Source of the DNA: Pedobacter sp. MC2016-05
Lineage (GTDB): Bacteria; Bacteroidota; Bacteroidia; Sphingobacteriales; Sphingobacteriaceae
NCBI RefSeq assembly: GCF_026239735.1
Contig: NZ_JAPIVT010000003.1
Span: 62,001-126,000 of the forward strand
Direction of reading: 5' to 3'
DNA: 64,000 nucleotides
Below are positions 8,964 through 16,502 of the stretch, piece by piece (within the stretch, counting starts at the first letter, position 1; each line of letters begins with the position of its first letter). The position numbers were made by a program, and so were the translations under genes. Under the pieces are notes generated by a model. The model did no database searches. It saw only the letters and a program-made list of their open reading frames with translations, and was not told the origin of the DNA.

Positions 8964-10148
8964 ATGGATTTATCCCCCAACCAACAACCAAGTTTTGACA
9001 ATACCGAAGTTGCCTTCCGCCAAAAAACCAATACGGAACTAAAAAAAGCTTTTTGGCTTTTTAAGATGATTAGCAGTAATTTTCTCACCAGGGTGGGGCC
9101 GGTGATTACAAATTTCTTCTTGAATATCGGTCTTCCGATTCAGGGAGCGATAAAGGCAACCATTTTCCAGCAGTTTTGTGGTGGAGAAACGATTGCAGAA
9201 TGTGATCGAGCGATTGAGCAATTGGATAAGGGAGGTGTGGGTACTATTTTAGACTACTCGGTTGAGGGTGAAGAGGAAGAGCTGGTCTTTGACGAAACCT
9301 GTGCTGAAATTATACGTACCATTAGCCGTGCGGATGGCGATACCAAAATTCCTTTAACAGTTTTCAAGATAACCGGAATTGGCCGTTTTGCTTTATTGCA
9401 GAAACTTGATGCCAAGGAGGTGTTGAATGCCGAAGAACAGGCTGAATATGAAAGGGTAAAATTGCGTTGCGAAAAAATCTGTAAAATGGCATTTGATAAA
9501 AGTGTGCCGATTATGATTGATGCGGAAGAAAGCTGGATTCAGGATACGATCGATAGCCTGGCTTTGGATATGATGCGCAAATTTAACCGTAAACGTATTA
9601 TTGTATACAATACCTACCAAATGTATCGCCATGATAAATTGGCTGATTTAAGAGCCAACCACTTAACTGCTAGAGCGGATGGATTTATTTTAGGGGTTAA
9701 ATTGGTACGTGGTGCTTATATGGAAAAGGAGCGTAAACGTGCTGCTGAGATGGGCTATCCATCGCCAATCCAGCCAGATAAACAGGCGTCTGACCATGAT
9801 TATAATGAATCCCTATCCTATTGTGTCGAACATATCGAAGAGATTGCCATTGTTGCCGGAACACATAATGAAGATAGTAGCAGTTTATTGACCTATCTTT
9901 TGAAAGAAAGGAATATTGCCCATGGCCACCCCCATGTCTATTTTGCCCAGTTGTTGGGGATGAGTGATAATTTGAGCTTTAACCTTGCGGATTCTAACTA
10001 TAATGTAGCCAAATATGTTCCTTATGGACCCATTAAGGCTGTGATGCCCTATTTGTTTAGGAGAGCACAGGAAAATACTTCAGTTGCCGGACAGACCGGA
10101 CGTGAGTTAGGACTGATCGAAAAGGAATTGAAAAGAAGAAAGCTGTAA
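8964..10148 (+). CDS. proline dehydrogenase
   Basis: 394 aa, a stand-alone PRODH without the aldehyde dehydrogenase half of PutA. It oxidises L-proline to pyrroline-5-carboxylate with FAD, feeding electrons to the respiratory chain. Family features: KITGIGRFALLQKL, the IMIDAEESW strand, IIVYNTYQMYRHD, FILGVKLVRGAYMEKER, a late VAGTHNEDS strand and the C-terminal VPYGPIKAVMPYLFRRAQENTS helix with the substrate-binding arginines (YLxRR). Length and motif order are normal. Transcribed alone, followed by a hairpin terminator. Codon use is like the core genes to the right, unlike the block to its left. Confidence 0.95.
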   Translation: MDLSPNQQPSFDNTEVAFRQKTNTELKKAFWLFKMISSNFLTRVGPVITNFFLNIGLPIQGAIKATIFQQFCGGETIAECDRAIEQLDKGGVGTILDYSVEGEEEELVFDETCAEIIRTISRADGDTKIPLTVFKITGIGRFALLQKLDAKEVLNAEEQAEYERVKLRCEKICKMAFDKSVPIMIDAEESWIQDTIDSLALDMMRKFNRKRIIVYNTYQMYRHDKLADLRANHLTARADGFILGVKLVRGAYMEKERKRAAEMGYPSPIQPDKQASDHDYNESLSYCVEHIEEIAIVAGTHNEDSSSLLTYLLKERNIAHGHPHVYFAQLLGMSDNLSFNLADSNYNVAKYVPYGPIKAVMPYLFRRAQENTSVAGQTGRELGLIEKELKRRKL

Positions 10149-10166
10149 TCTCACGTTGTTTTTTGG

Positions 10167-10182
10167 GCCACCTTGATGTGGC
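10167..10182 (+). terminator. probable terminator of proline dehydrogenase gene
   Basis: GCCAC (10167-10171) and GTGGC (10178-10182) form a 5-bp stem with a 6-nt loop, followed by ATTTTCTTT. It lies 19 bp after the stop codon. The stem is short, so efficiency is uncertain. Confidence 0.5.
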
Positions 10183-10356
10183 ATTTTCTTTATATGAAAG
10201 TTTTTGCTGGTCGGCATATTTCAAATTAAATCACCAAGAGAATTTTTTGGTTGGTTTAAGTCACGAATTTAAACCAATGATTTTTTCTGATTTGGCCAAT
10301 GGAGCGCTTCGTAATTTCGAGTAAACTGGTTGTTATTCGGTTACTAAAGTGCAAAA

Positions 10357-10391
10357 GAGGTGCGTCTTTTTTTTTATCAATGACGCACCTC
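10357..10391. repeat. inverted repeat with T-rich loop
   Basis: GAGGTGCGTC (10357-10366) is perfectly complementary to GACGCACCTC (10382-10391), with a 15-nt loop that begins with nine T. As the T-run lies in the loop, it is not a standard terminator. The palindrome CGCATATGCG begins at the last base of the right arm (10391) and runs to 10400. Confidence 0.6.
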
Positions 10392-10676
10392 GCATATGCG
10401 ATATTTAGGCTGGATAAACCAGAGTGGATTGACCCCACGTCACCAATATTAAAATTGTTGTAAAGTTTTGCTTGTCACTATATTAGTGAATTGGCGAGAA
10501 GGGTTCAAACGAATTGGTTTGTTCAGTTGATGCCTATAATTGCAAAGCTATCTTCAGGTAAACTTTTAAGAATGCAAATTAAGCTCAGTTTCATTATGAA
10601 AAAAATACAGTATTACTATCGAAAGTACCAATTGGTCTAATTGACACTTTGCACATTTTTGTTTAAAACATTTGTA

Positions 10677-10841
10677 ATGGACACTCTAAACGAAACTCAG
10701 AGAAAAAGACCAAGAACTAAACCTGGCACCTCTACTTATTATCGGCACCTCTGGGCAAATCTACGGAAGATAATCAACTCAATTAAAATACCGGAAAGCA
10801 AACTTAAAAGCTGGCGTAATACCAGACGGAAAGGAACCTAA
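10677..10841 (+). CDS. doubtful small basic protein, 54 aa
   Basis: ATG at 10677 opens a 54-codon frame rich in Lys, Arg and Thr (MDTLNETQRKRPRTKPGT..., then LWANLRKIINSIKIPESKL). A longer in-frame start at 10641 exists. The central part could be a short helix pair, but no domain is recognised. It sits in the inverted-repeat-rich region beside the integrated recombinase and could be a small regulator of that element or a chance frame. Confidence 0.25.
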   Translation: MDTLNETQRKRPRTKPGTSTYYRHLWANLRKIINSIKIPESKLKSWRNTRRKGT

Positions 10842-10886
10842 TCCCCACAAATTAGAGTTACCTACAGGAATACTTTAACCACTCGT

Positions 10887-10977
10887 GTGTTTGGCAAGAT
10901 GTATTTTTGTATACACAAAAAAATCTTGCGCCCTTGAGGCCGGGTATTTCCTCGGAACTCGGAAATACTTAAAACAC
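10887..10977. repeat. nested inverted repeats, possible three-way-junction structure
   Basis: Outer arms GTGTTT (10887-10892) and AAACAC (10972-10977) enclose two hairpins: GCAAGAT (10894-10900) with ATCTTGC (10923-10929), extended inward by TTTTTGT/ACAAAAA, and GTATTTCC (10944-10951) with GGAAATAC (10961-10968). The stretch TTAAAACACT (10969-10978) is also perfectly complementary to AGTGTTTTAA at 11061-11070, giving a competing pairing. The pairings are seen directly; whether the stretch is transcribed is unknown. Confidence 0.45.
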
Positions 10978-11344
10978 TAATAAATCATCCAAAAATTCTG
11001 CAATATGTAATTGGTAATGTATTCTAAAAAATAATAATCTAGGGTATCGTAAAGGGAGGAAGTGTTTTAACTATCATCAAGATTGGAAAGAATTTATGGA
11101 ATGCTTTTACAATGGCCAGAGCTCACCTGTGGCTTGTGGACCCCACCATAGCGTAAAGCTAATTTGCTTCTATCGATAAATTTGATTTCAAAAAAATATC
11201 CGAATCACTATTGTGAAAAAAAGGTGTAAATCCAAATTGCATAATTCCAAAGTAGTACATATGGCAAAAAAAAGCACAGGATCCCGAACGTAATATACAA
11301 ATGATCATTTAACGTGTAATTAATTTTAGGTTTATCCACAGCTT

Positions 11345-11500
11345 ATGAGACATCTACCGATAGAGCGAATTACCCCTGAGAAATTAATGGAAATGTTAAA
11401 GAAAAAAGATGTAAAAATGTCTATAAATCAAGCGAAGGAAATCTTGGATTTGCTATATATTTTAGCTATTTTGGAGGTAGAGCAAGTTTTAAAAAGATGA
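11345..11500 (+). CDS. small protein overlapping the recombinase gene, 51 aa
   Basis: ATG at 11345 opens a 51-codon frame (MRHLPIERITPEKLMEMLKK..., ending ILAILEVEQVLKR) whose TGA overlaps the recombinase ATG in the sequence ATGA at 11497-11500. The 4-bp overlap is a classic sign of translational coupling, and the sequence has normal amphipathic helix character (ITPEKLMEMLKKKDVKMSI, then AKEILDLLYILAILE). No domain recognised. Placement suggests a partner or regulator of the recombinase, such as a directionality or stability factor; this is inference only. Confidence 0.65.
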   Translation: MRHLPIERITPEKLMEMLKKKDVKMSINQAKEILDLLYILAILEVEQVLKR

Positions 11501-13050
11501 CTACAGCAGATTTATATATTAGAGTAAGTACTAATGAACAGGCTGATAAGGGCTATTCGCAACGCAACCAAGAAGAGGTTTTACAAAAATATTGTTTCGC
11601 CAGAGATATCAAAGTGAGGAAAGTTGTTTTTGAGGACCATTCCGCCAAAAGCTTCGCGCGGCCCGCATGGCAAAAATTATTGGCTGATCTAAAAAAGAAG
11701 AGAGGACAAACGGATTTGATACTTTTCACCAAATGGGACAGGTTTAGCAGAAATGCGGGGGATGCCTATCAGATGATAAAAATTTTGGCTGATCTCGGCA
11801 TAGAGCCGCAGGCCATTGAGCAACCTCTTGATATCTCCATTCCTGAAAACAAAATGATGCTGGCTTTCTATCTCGCAGCTCCCGAGGTTGAGAATGATAG
11901 AAGAGCGCTCAATACTTTTCACGGAATGAGAAGAGCAAGGAAAGAAGGTCGATGGATGGGGCCGGCTCCCATAGGTTATACTAACAAAGTAACCGAAGAC
12001 GGGCGAAAGTATATTTGTCCTGTAGAGCCACAAGCGTCAATAATGAAGTGGGTATATGACGAATTATCTACGGGTAAGTGGTTCATTGATCAGATCTGGA
12101 AGGCAGCATCGGATAAAGGGCTGAAGACAGGTAGAAAAAATTTTTGGCAGATAATTAGAAATCCCATTTACTGCGGTAGGATACCCATTGCGAAATATAA
12201 GGACGAGGAAGCCCATACAGTTATAGGGCAACATAAAGCGATAGTTTCGGAAAGCATCTTTTATAAAGCTATGGATGTTTTGAACGGCAGAAACAAACCA
12301 AAAAAGACTACTATATCTTCTCCTGATGCGCTTCCCTTGTGTGGCTTTCTGATATGTCCAAAGTGCAGTTACATGCTCTCAGGTAGTGCTTCAAAAGGTT
12401 ACAGTAAGCACTATCAATATTACCATTGCTTTTCTAAATGTTGGGTGAGATATAATGCGGACAAAGTCAATAAGCTTTTCGTGGAGGAGTTAAAAAAATA
12501 CACTATAGATCCACTGTTGCATGAGGCCTATGTTATGATTTTGAAGCAGGTTTATCAAGCTTTTGCAAGTGAAGATAATAATGAATTATCAAATGTAAAA
12601 AAACAGTTGGAGGAGTTTTATAATAGAATTTCGATGGCTAGGGACAAAATGCTCAACGATGTAATTCTTGATTTTGAGTACAGGAAAATAAAATCAGACT
12701 GTGAAAGAAATATCCTTGTTCTTGAAAATAGACTCATCGATTTATCCAGGGGAAAAGAGAATATTGGTGAACTAAACGGAAAAGCGACTGGGTTGCTCAA
12801 AAACCTTCATGAAACATATATAGAGGCAGATTCTGAAAGAAAAAGGCGATTAATTAGTTCGATCTATCCCCAAAAACTCACTTTTGATGGAACACAACAT
12901 CGAACTGTTCGAGTGAATGAGGCTGTCCGCGTTCTAGGCACTTTAAAGGCCGTTTTTGAGGGCAAAAAAAAGGGGCAAACCAAACAAAAATTTGATTTGC
13001 CCACTATGGTAGCGGGGAGCAGGATCGAACTGCCGACCTCAGGGTTATGA
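11497..13050 (+). CDS. large serine recombinase (integrase) reading into tRNA-Met
   Basis: 517 aa. N-terminal resolvase catalytic domain (YIRVSTNEQADKGYSQRNQ, nucleophile Ser in RVST; later LILFTKWDRFSRNAGDAY), then a recombinase DNA-binding domain (about 150-250, GPAPIGYTNKV ... NPIYCGRIPIAKY), a zinc-ribbon with CGFLICPKCSYMLSG and a later YYHCFSKCW pair, and a C-terminal coiled coil (about 350-440). It would carry out site-specific integration and excision of a mobile element. The last residues (MVAGSRIELPTSGL) are encoded by the complementary strand of the tRNA-Met gene, and the TGA lies in the anticodon arm. So the natural C-terminus was probably set by integration into the tRNA. Translationally coupled to the 51-aa gene upstream. 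Confidence 0.93.
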   Translation: MTTADLYIRVSTNEQADKGYSQRNQEEVLQKYCFARDIKVRKVVFEDHSAKSFARPAWQKLLADLKKKRGQTDLILFTKWDRFSRNAGDAYQMIKILADLGIEPQAIEQPLDISIPENKMMLAFYLAAPEVENDRRALNTFHGMRRARKEGRWMGPAPIGYTNKVTEDGRKYICPVEPQASIMKWVYDELSTGKWFIDQIWKAASDKGLKTGRKNFWQIIRNPIYCGRIPIAKYKDEEAHTVIGQHKAIVSESIFYKAMDVLNGRNKPKKTTISSPDALPLCGFLICPKCSYMLSGSASKGYSKHYQYYHCFSKCWVRYNADKVNKLFVEELKKYTIDPLLHEAYVMILKQVYQAFASEDNNELSNVKKQLEEFYNRISMARDKMLNDVILDFEYRKIKSDCERNILVLENRLIDLSRGKENIGELNGKATGLLKNLHETYIEADSERKRRLISSIYPQKLTFDGTQHRTVRVNEAVRVLGTLKAVFEGKKKGQTKQKFDLPTMVAGSRIELPTSGL

Positions 13051-13083
13051 ATCCTGCGCTCTAACCATCTGAGCTACCCCGCC
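13007..13083 (-). tRNA. tRNA-Met (CAT anticodon)
   Basis: Reading the minus strand from 13083: acceptor GGCGGGG, TA, D-stem GCTC...GAGC, anticodon loop TTCATAA with anticodon CAT, T-arm GGCAG-TTCGATC-CTGCT, acceptor CCCCGCT, discriminator A and an encoded CCA (13007-13009). The first acceptor pair is G-T and the closing anticodon-stem pair is A-C. Elongator Met is most likely, since the first acceptor pair does not match the usual initiator pattern and the anticodon stem lacks the three G-C pairs; tRNA-Ile(CAT) with a modified anticodon cannot be excluded by eye. A recombinase gene abuts and overlaps the 3' half. Confidence 0.95.
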
Positions 13084-13139
13084 AGGTAAAAATATTTGCT
13101 TATATTATCAAATATTTAGGTGGTTATTTTTTGGAGTTG

Positions 13140-13147
13140 CAAATATA
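13140..13147 (-). promoter_or_regulatory. candidate -7 box of the tRNA-Met promoter
   Basis: On the minus strand this reads TATATTTG, a full match to the Bacteroidota -7 consensus TAnnTTTG, 57 bp before the mature tRNA 5' end. Upstream at about the right distance is only a weak TTTTC in place of TTTG. Plausible but unproven. Confidence 0.35.
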
Positions 13148-13219
13148 GAATAAATTACCTTTCTTTAGAAAAATAAAATAAAAAAAATACGTCCGGATAT
13201 ATTCTGGTAATGAATTAAC

Positions 13220-13600
13220 ATGGCAGAAAAGAAAAAATTTACACTTGAGTACGAGGTTAAATCGTCACCACGAATTTTGTATAGCTTTATAAGTGAGCCG
13301 AATGGCTTATCGCAATGGTTTGCCGATGATGTAAATTTCCGTGATCAGGTTTACACCTTCACTTGGGACGACGAACAGCTTAAAGCAAAGCTCGTTTCTA
13401 TTAAAGAAAATAAATTAGTGAAGTTTAAATGGCTTGATGATGAGCCGCAGTGCTATTTCGAAATGGAAATTGTGCAAGATGAACTTACTAATGATGTTGC
13501 TCTTGCCATAACCGATTTTACTACCGATGATTTATTGGCAGAGAAAAAATTGATTTGGGATAACCAAATTGACTATTTGATTAGCGTTTTAGGTGCATAG
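13220..13600 (+). CDS. START-like/SRPBCC-fold protein
   Basis: 126 aa, cytoplasmic. The sequence has the AHSA1/START-like layout: a first strand (KFTLEYEVKSSPRILYSFI), the SEPNGLSQWFADDV loop typical of the fold, four middle strands (YTFTWDDEQLKAKLV, LVKFKWLDDE, CYFEMEIV), and a C-terminal helix (LIWDNQIDYLISVLGA). The fold forms a hydrophobic cavity that binds a small molecule or client protein; the ligand of this Bacteroidota version is unknown. It lies 29 bp before the LptF/G-type permease gene on the same strand, an arrangement I recall as common in this group, hinting at a joint role at the envelope. Confidence 0.85.
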   Translation: MAEKKKFTLEYEVKSSPRILYSFISEPNGLSQWFADDVNFRDQVYTFTWDDEQLKAKLVSIKENKLVKFKWLDDEPQCYFEMEIVQDELTNDVALAITDFTTDDLLAEKKLIWDNQIDYLISVLGA

Positions 13601-13617
13601 TTTAACGCTGCATTGCT

Positions 13618-13625
13618 TACCTTTG
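13618..13625 (+). promoter_or_regulatory. TACCTTTG -7-like box just before the permease start
   Basis: Full match to TAnnTTTG, ending only 4 bp before the GTG start at 13630. If used, transcription would begin at or very near the start codon, giving a leaderless message. No clear -33 element seen, so this may be chance. Confidence 0.25.
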
Positions 13626-13629
13626 TAGG

Positions 13630-15054
13630 GTGAAAAAAATACATCTTCTTCTTATTAAAGCATTTATTAGGCCTTTCCTTGCCACATTCTTTGTGGTAAT
13701 GTTTATTCTTTTAATGTTTTTTCTATTTAAGTGGATTGATGATTTAATTGGTAAGGGCTTCGAATGGTACACCATTTTAGAACTGATGTGTTATGCTTCG
13801 GCAGCCAATGTAGCCATGGCATTGCCGCTCTCTGTACTGCTTTCTTCTATCATGACATTCGGCACGCTGGGCGAAAATTACGAACTTGTCGCCATTAAAT
13901 CTGCCGGAATTTCGCTTCAAAAGGCTATGAGACCACTCTTTGTAGTGATTATTATGCTCACCATCGGCTCTTTTCTGTTTTCGAATTACATGCTTCCAAA
14001 AGCCAATTTGAAATTTAGCTCATTATTGTACGATGTTCGAAATAAAAAGTTGGCCTTCTTGATTAAGCCTGGGGTGTTCAATAATAGCATTCCTAATTAT
14101 TCCATTCGTGTGGATGCAAAAGATGAGGATGGAACGCTACACGGCATCATGATTTATGATCATAAAGGTACCAACGGCATTCCAAAAGTGATCATGGCCA
14201 AGGAAGGGCAAATGAATAAAACCACTGACGGCAAATTTTTAGTTTTAGCGCTTAAGGATGGCGTTCAGTATGAAGAGCAATCTAACACCAGCGGAGCTTA
14301 CAATCCCCGGCAAGTTTTATATAGGAGCAGATTTAAACAAACAGCACCTAAATTTGACTTATCATCTTTTGAAATGAACAGGACTGATCCGAATGCCTTC
14401 GGAAACAGTACCCCAATGCTAAATCTGAAAGGCATTGTTAAAAAAAGAGATTCCTTAACCAAGCAACTCGATACGCTTAACAGGCAATCAAACCGTGTGG
14501 CAAGCAATACCTTCAAACAATTTAATACCACAAGAGGGTATACGAAAGTTAACATTGCTCCTATTGTAATCGGCGAGGTCACTTTGAAATCTATTCCTAA
14601 CGGAAGTAGAAAAACAGCAGTTGATAACGCATCGAACATCGTTTCTGGGATGGTTCAAAATCTTTCAAACACGGTACCAAGATATGATGATTTGATGGGG
14701 GAGATTATCTTCACCCGGATTGAATATCAACGTAAATTTACACTTGCAGCCTCTTGTATCCTGCTATTTTTTATTGGTGCCCCTCTGGGTGCTATTATCA
14801 GAAAGGGCGGAATGGGATTACCTGTGGTCATCGCTATTTCTTTCTTTTTGGTTTATCATATCATCACTACGGTGGCTGAGAAATCTGCCAGAGAAGGTAA
14901 TTTAAATCCCATATTTGCCATGTGGATTGCCGTTATTGTGCTATCGCCATTGGCTGCATTTTTAACTTATAAAGCTACTGTCGATTCTGCACTGTTTGAC
15001 GTAAACTATTATAAACAGTTTTTTAAAAAACTCCTTCGAATCAAACAGAAATAA
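13630..15054 (+). CDS. LptF/LptG-family permease (YjgP/YjgQ)
   Basis: 474 aa with a GTG start. Layout of the LPS-transport permeases: helices at about 10-30, 55-80 and 100-120, a large periplasmic beta-jellyroll (about 125-360), then three helices at about 375-395, 400-420 and 430-450. Sequence FIRPFLATFFVVMFILLMFF and ALPLSVLLSSIMTFGTLGE are typical; the latter holds the coupling helix that contacts the LptB ATPase. It moves lipopolysaccharide out of the inner membrane as part of an LptBFG complex. Which of LptF or LptG it stands for cannot be decided here, and Bacteroidota homologues are diverged. It follows the START-like gene by 29 bp. Confidence 0.9.
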   Translation: MKKIHLLLIKAFIRPFLATFFVVMFILLMFFLFKWIDDLIGKGFEWYTILELMCYASAANVAMALPLSVLLSSIMTFGTLGENYELVAIKSAGISLQKAMRPLFVVIIMLTIGSFLFSNYMLPKANLKFSSLLYDVRNKKLAFLIKPGVFNNSIPNYSIRVDAKDEDGTLHGIMIYDHKGTNGIPKVIMAKEGQMNKTTDGKFLVLALKDGVQYEEQSNTSGAYNPRQVLYRSRFKQTAPKFDLSSFEMNRTDPNAFGNSTPMLNLKGIVKKRDSLTKQLDTLNRQSNRVASNTFKQFNTTRGYTKVNIAPIVIGEVTLKSIPNGSRKTAVDNASNIVSGMVQNLSNTVPRYDDLMGEIIFTRIEYQRKFTLAASCILLFFIGAPLGAIIRKGGMGLPVVIAISFFLVYHIITTVAEKSAREGNLNPIFAMWIAVIVLSPLAAFLTYKATVDSALFDVNYYKQFFKKLLRIKQK

Positions 15055-15113
15055 GCTCAAATATCATTTACTTCCAGATGATATTTATTTCACCAAATTG
15101 GTCATTTAGATTG

Positions 15114-15121
15114 TACCTTTG
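15114..15121 (+). promoter_or_regulatory. candidate -7 box of ribBA
   Basis: TACCTTTG matches TAnnTTTG, 72 bp before the ribBA start. The upstream element is weak (TTTC at 15088-15091). No RFN/FMN riboswitch fold was recognised in the leader. Confidence 0.35.
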
Positions 15122-15193
15122 TACCTGTAAAACATTAGTAAAATTACCTGTCTTGGGCGAAGCTAATCGAATTACCTATATGCTTTTATACAA

Positions 15194-16405
15194 ATGCAAA
15201 CAAAATTAAACACCATAGAAGAGGCGATCGCCGACATCAAAGCTGGTAAAGTGATCATCGTTGTAGATGATGAAAATCGAGAAAATGAAGGTGACTTTTT
15301 AACCGCAGCTGAAAATGCCACGCCAGAAGTGATCAACTTCATGGCAACCTATGGGCGAGGTTTAATTTGTGCTCCGCTCACCGAAGAGCGTTGTAAAGAA
15401 TTAAAACTTGATTTAATGGTGGGCAAAAATACCGCCGCTTACGAAACTAATTTTACAGTATCAGTAGATTTAGTTGGTTATGGTTGTACCACAGGGATTT
15501 CTGCCAGCGACAGATCAAAAACAATGTTGGCACTTGTTAACCCTAAAACCGATCCGGAAGAATTGGGTAGGCCAGGGCATATTTTTCCTTTGATAGCTAA
15601 AGATGGTGGGGTTATTCGCCGTGCTGGTCATACTGAAGCAGCAGTAGATTTAGCCCGCCTTGCCGGGATGAAGCCTGCGGGTTTATTGGTAGAGATTCTG
15701 AAAGAAGATGGCGAAATGGCCAGACTTCCGGATTTAATGAAGATCGCCGAGCAGCATCAGTTAAAAATTATTTCGATTGAAGATTTAATCGCTTACCGTT
15801 TAAATATCGATAGTTTAATCAAGAAAGAAGTTACTATTGATTTACCTACGGCTTGGGGCGATTTTAAAATGAGTGCTTATACTCAATTGGACAATGGTGC
15901 TACACATTTGGCCATATCAAAAGGCGAATGGGGTCCTGATGAACCAATTTTGGCTCGTGTCCATAGTTCATGTGTAACTGGTGATATCTTCGGTTCTTGT
16001 AGATGCGATTGCGGACCTCAATTACACAAAGCTTTGGAAATGATCCAAATGGAAGGCAAAGGGATCGTGGTTTATATGAATCAAGAGGGCAGAGGAATTG
16101 GACTAATAAACAAACTTCGCTCTTATAATCTACAGGATGCAGGTTTTGATACCGTTGAGGCCAATATTAAACTGGGTTTCAAAGGCGATGAACGCGATTA
16201 TGGGGTTGGTGCTCAAATTTTGAGATCGGAGGGCGTAACCAAAATGCGCTTAATGACTAACAACCCTACAAAAAGGGCTGGGCTAATTGGCTATGGTCTT
16301 GAAGCAGTAGAAAACATTCCCATCGAAATTGAAAGTAACGTTCACAATGAGCGCTATTTGAAAACAAAAAGAGATAAAATGGGTCATTCTATTATGAAAG
16401 GATAG
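15194..16405 (+). CDS. ribBA: bifunctional DHBP synthase / GTP cyclohydrolase II
   Basis: 403 aa. The N-terminal half (about 1-200) is 3,4-dihydroxy-2-butanone-4-phosphate synthase, with the acidic metal motif [10 protein letters not shown] at residues 25-34 and GRPGHIFPL. The C-terminal half (about 205-400) is GTP cyclohydrolase II, with the zinc cysteines in [18 protein letters not shown] (from about residue 256) and NQEGRGIGL. Together they make both starting precursors of riboflavin, from ribulose-5-phosphate and from GTP. Length and motifs are complete. The gene is alone here; ribF is about 19 kb away in another operon. A convergent tamB-like gene follows. Confidence 0.97.
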   Translation: MQTKLNTIEEAIADIKAGKVIIVVDDENRENEGDFLTAAENATPEVINFMATYGRGLICAPLTEERCKELKLDLMVGKNTAAYETNFTVSVDLVGYGCTTGISASDRSKTMLALVNPKTDPEELGRPGHIFPLIAKDGGVIRRAGHTEAAVDLARLAGMKPAGLLVEILKEDGEMARLPDLMKIAEQHQLKIISIEDLIAYRLNIDSLIKKEVTIDLPTAWGDFKMSAYTQLDNGATHLAISKGEWGPDEPILARVHSSCVTGDIFGSCRCDCGPQLHKALEMIQMEGKGIVVYMNQEGRGIGLINKLRSYNLQDAGFDTVEANIKLGFKGDERDYGVGAQILRSEGVTKMRLMTNNPTKRAGLIGYGLEAVENIPIEIESNVHNERYLKTKRDKMGHSIMKG

Positions 16406-16416
16406 GTTGATTTTTG

Positions 16417-16448
16417 GTTGGCAATTTTCAGTTAATAAGATTGCCAAC
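16417..16448. terminator. hairpin between convergent ribBA and tamB paralogue
   Basis: GTTGGCAA (16417-16424) and TTGCCAAC (16441-16448) form a perfect 8-bp stem with a 16-nt loop in the short convergent gap. Flanking T-runs are weak on both strands (TTTTT before it, ACTTTAATTTA after it), so it may act as a bidirectional but inefficient terminator. Confidence 0.45.
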
Positions 16449-16502
16449 TAATAACTTTAATTTAGCAATTAGTAGCTGCTAACAAAAAACTCCTACTGGA
16501 GC

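Larger units (their letters stand above)
10183..11344. other. gene-poor region with several inverted repeats
   Basis: About 1.16 kb between proline dehydrogenase and the recombinase pair. It holds a perfect 10-bp inverted repeat (10357-10366 with 10382-10391), the palindrome CGCATATGCG (10391-10400), a doubtful 54-codon frame (10677-10841) and a compact set of nested inverted repeats (10887-10977). I looked for a second copy of the tRNA-Met 3' end (the expected other attachment site) and saw none. The rest is AT-rich without recognisable features. Confidence 0.5.

Noticed and set aside
10490..10530. GAAGGGTTCAAACGAATTGG looked like a tRNA T-arm
   Set aside because: No acceptor, D or anticodon arm can be built around it; it is better read as a short CAAAC/GTTTG inverted repeat.
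10149..11344. Second attachment site (copy of the tRNA-Met 3' end) for the integrase element
   Set aside because: I scanned for AGCGGGGAGCAGGATCGAAC and parts of it and found none; the closest, CCCCACCATAGCG near 11142, does not match well enough.
15122..15193. FMN riboswitch before ribBA
   Set aside because: The leader is only about 70 bp and lacks the conserved RFN helices.
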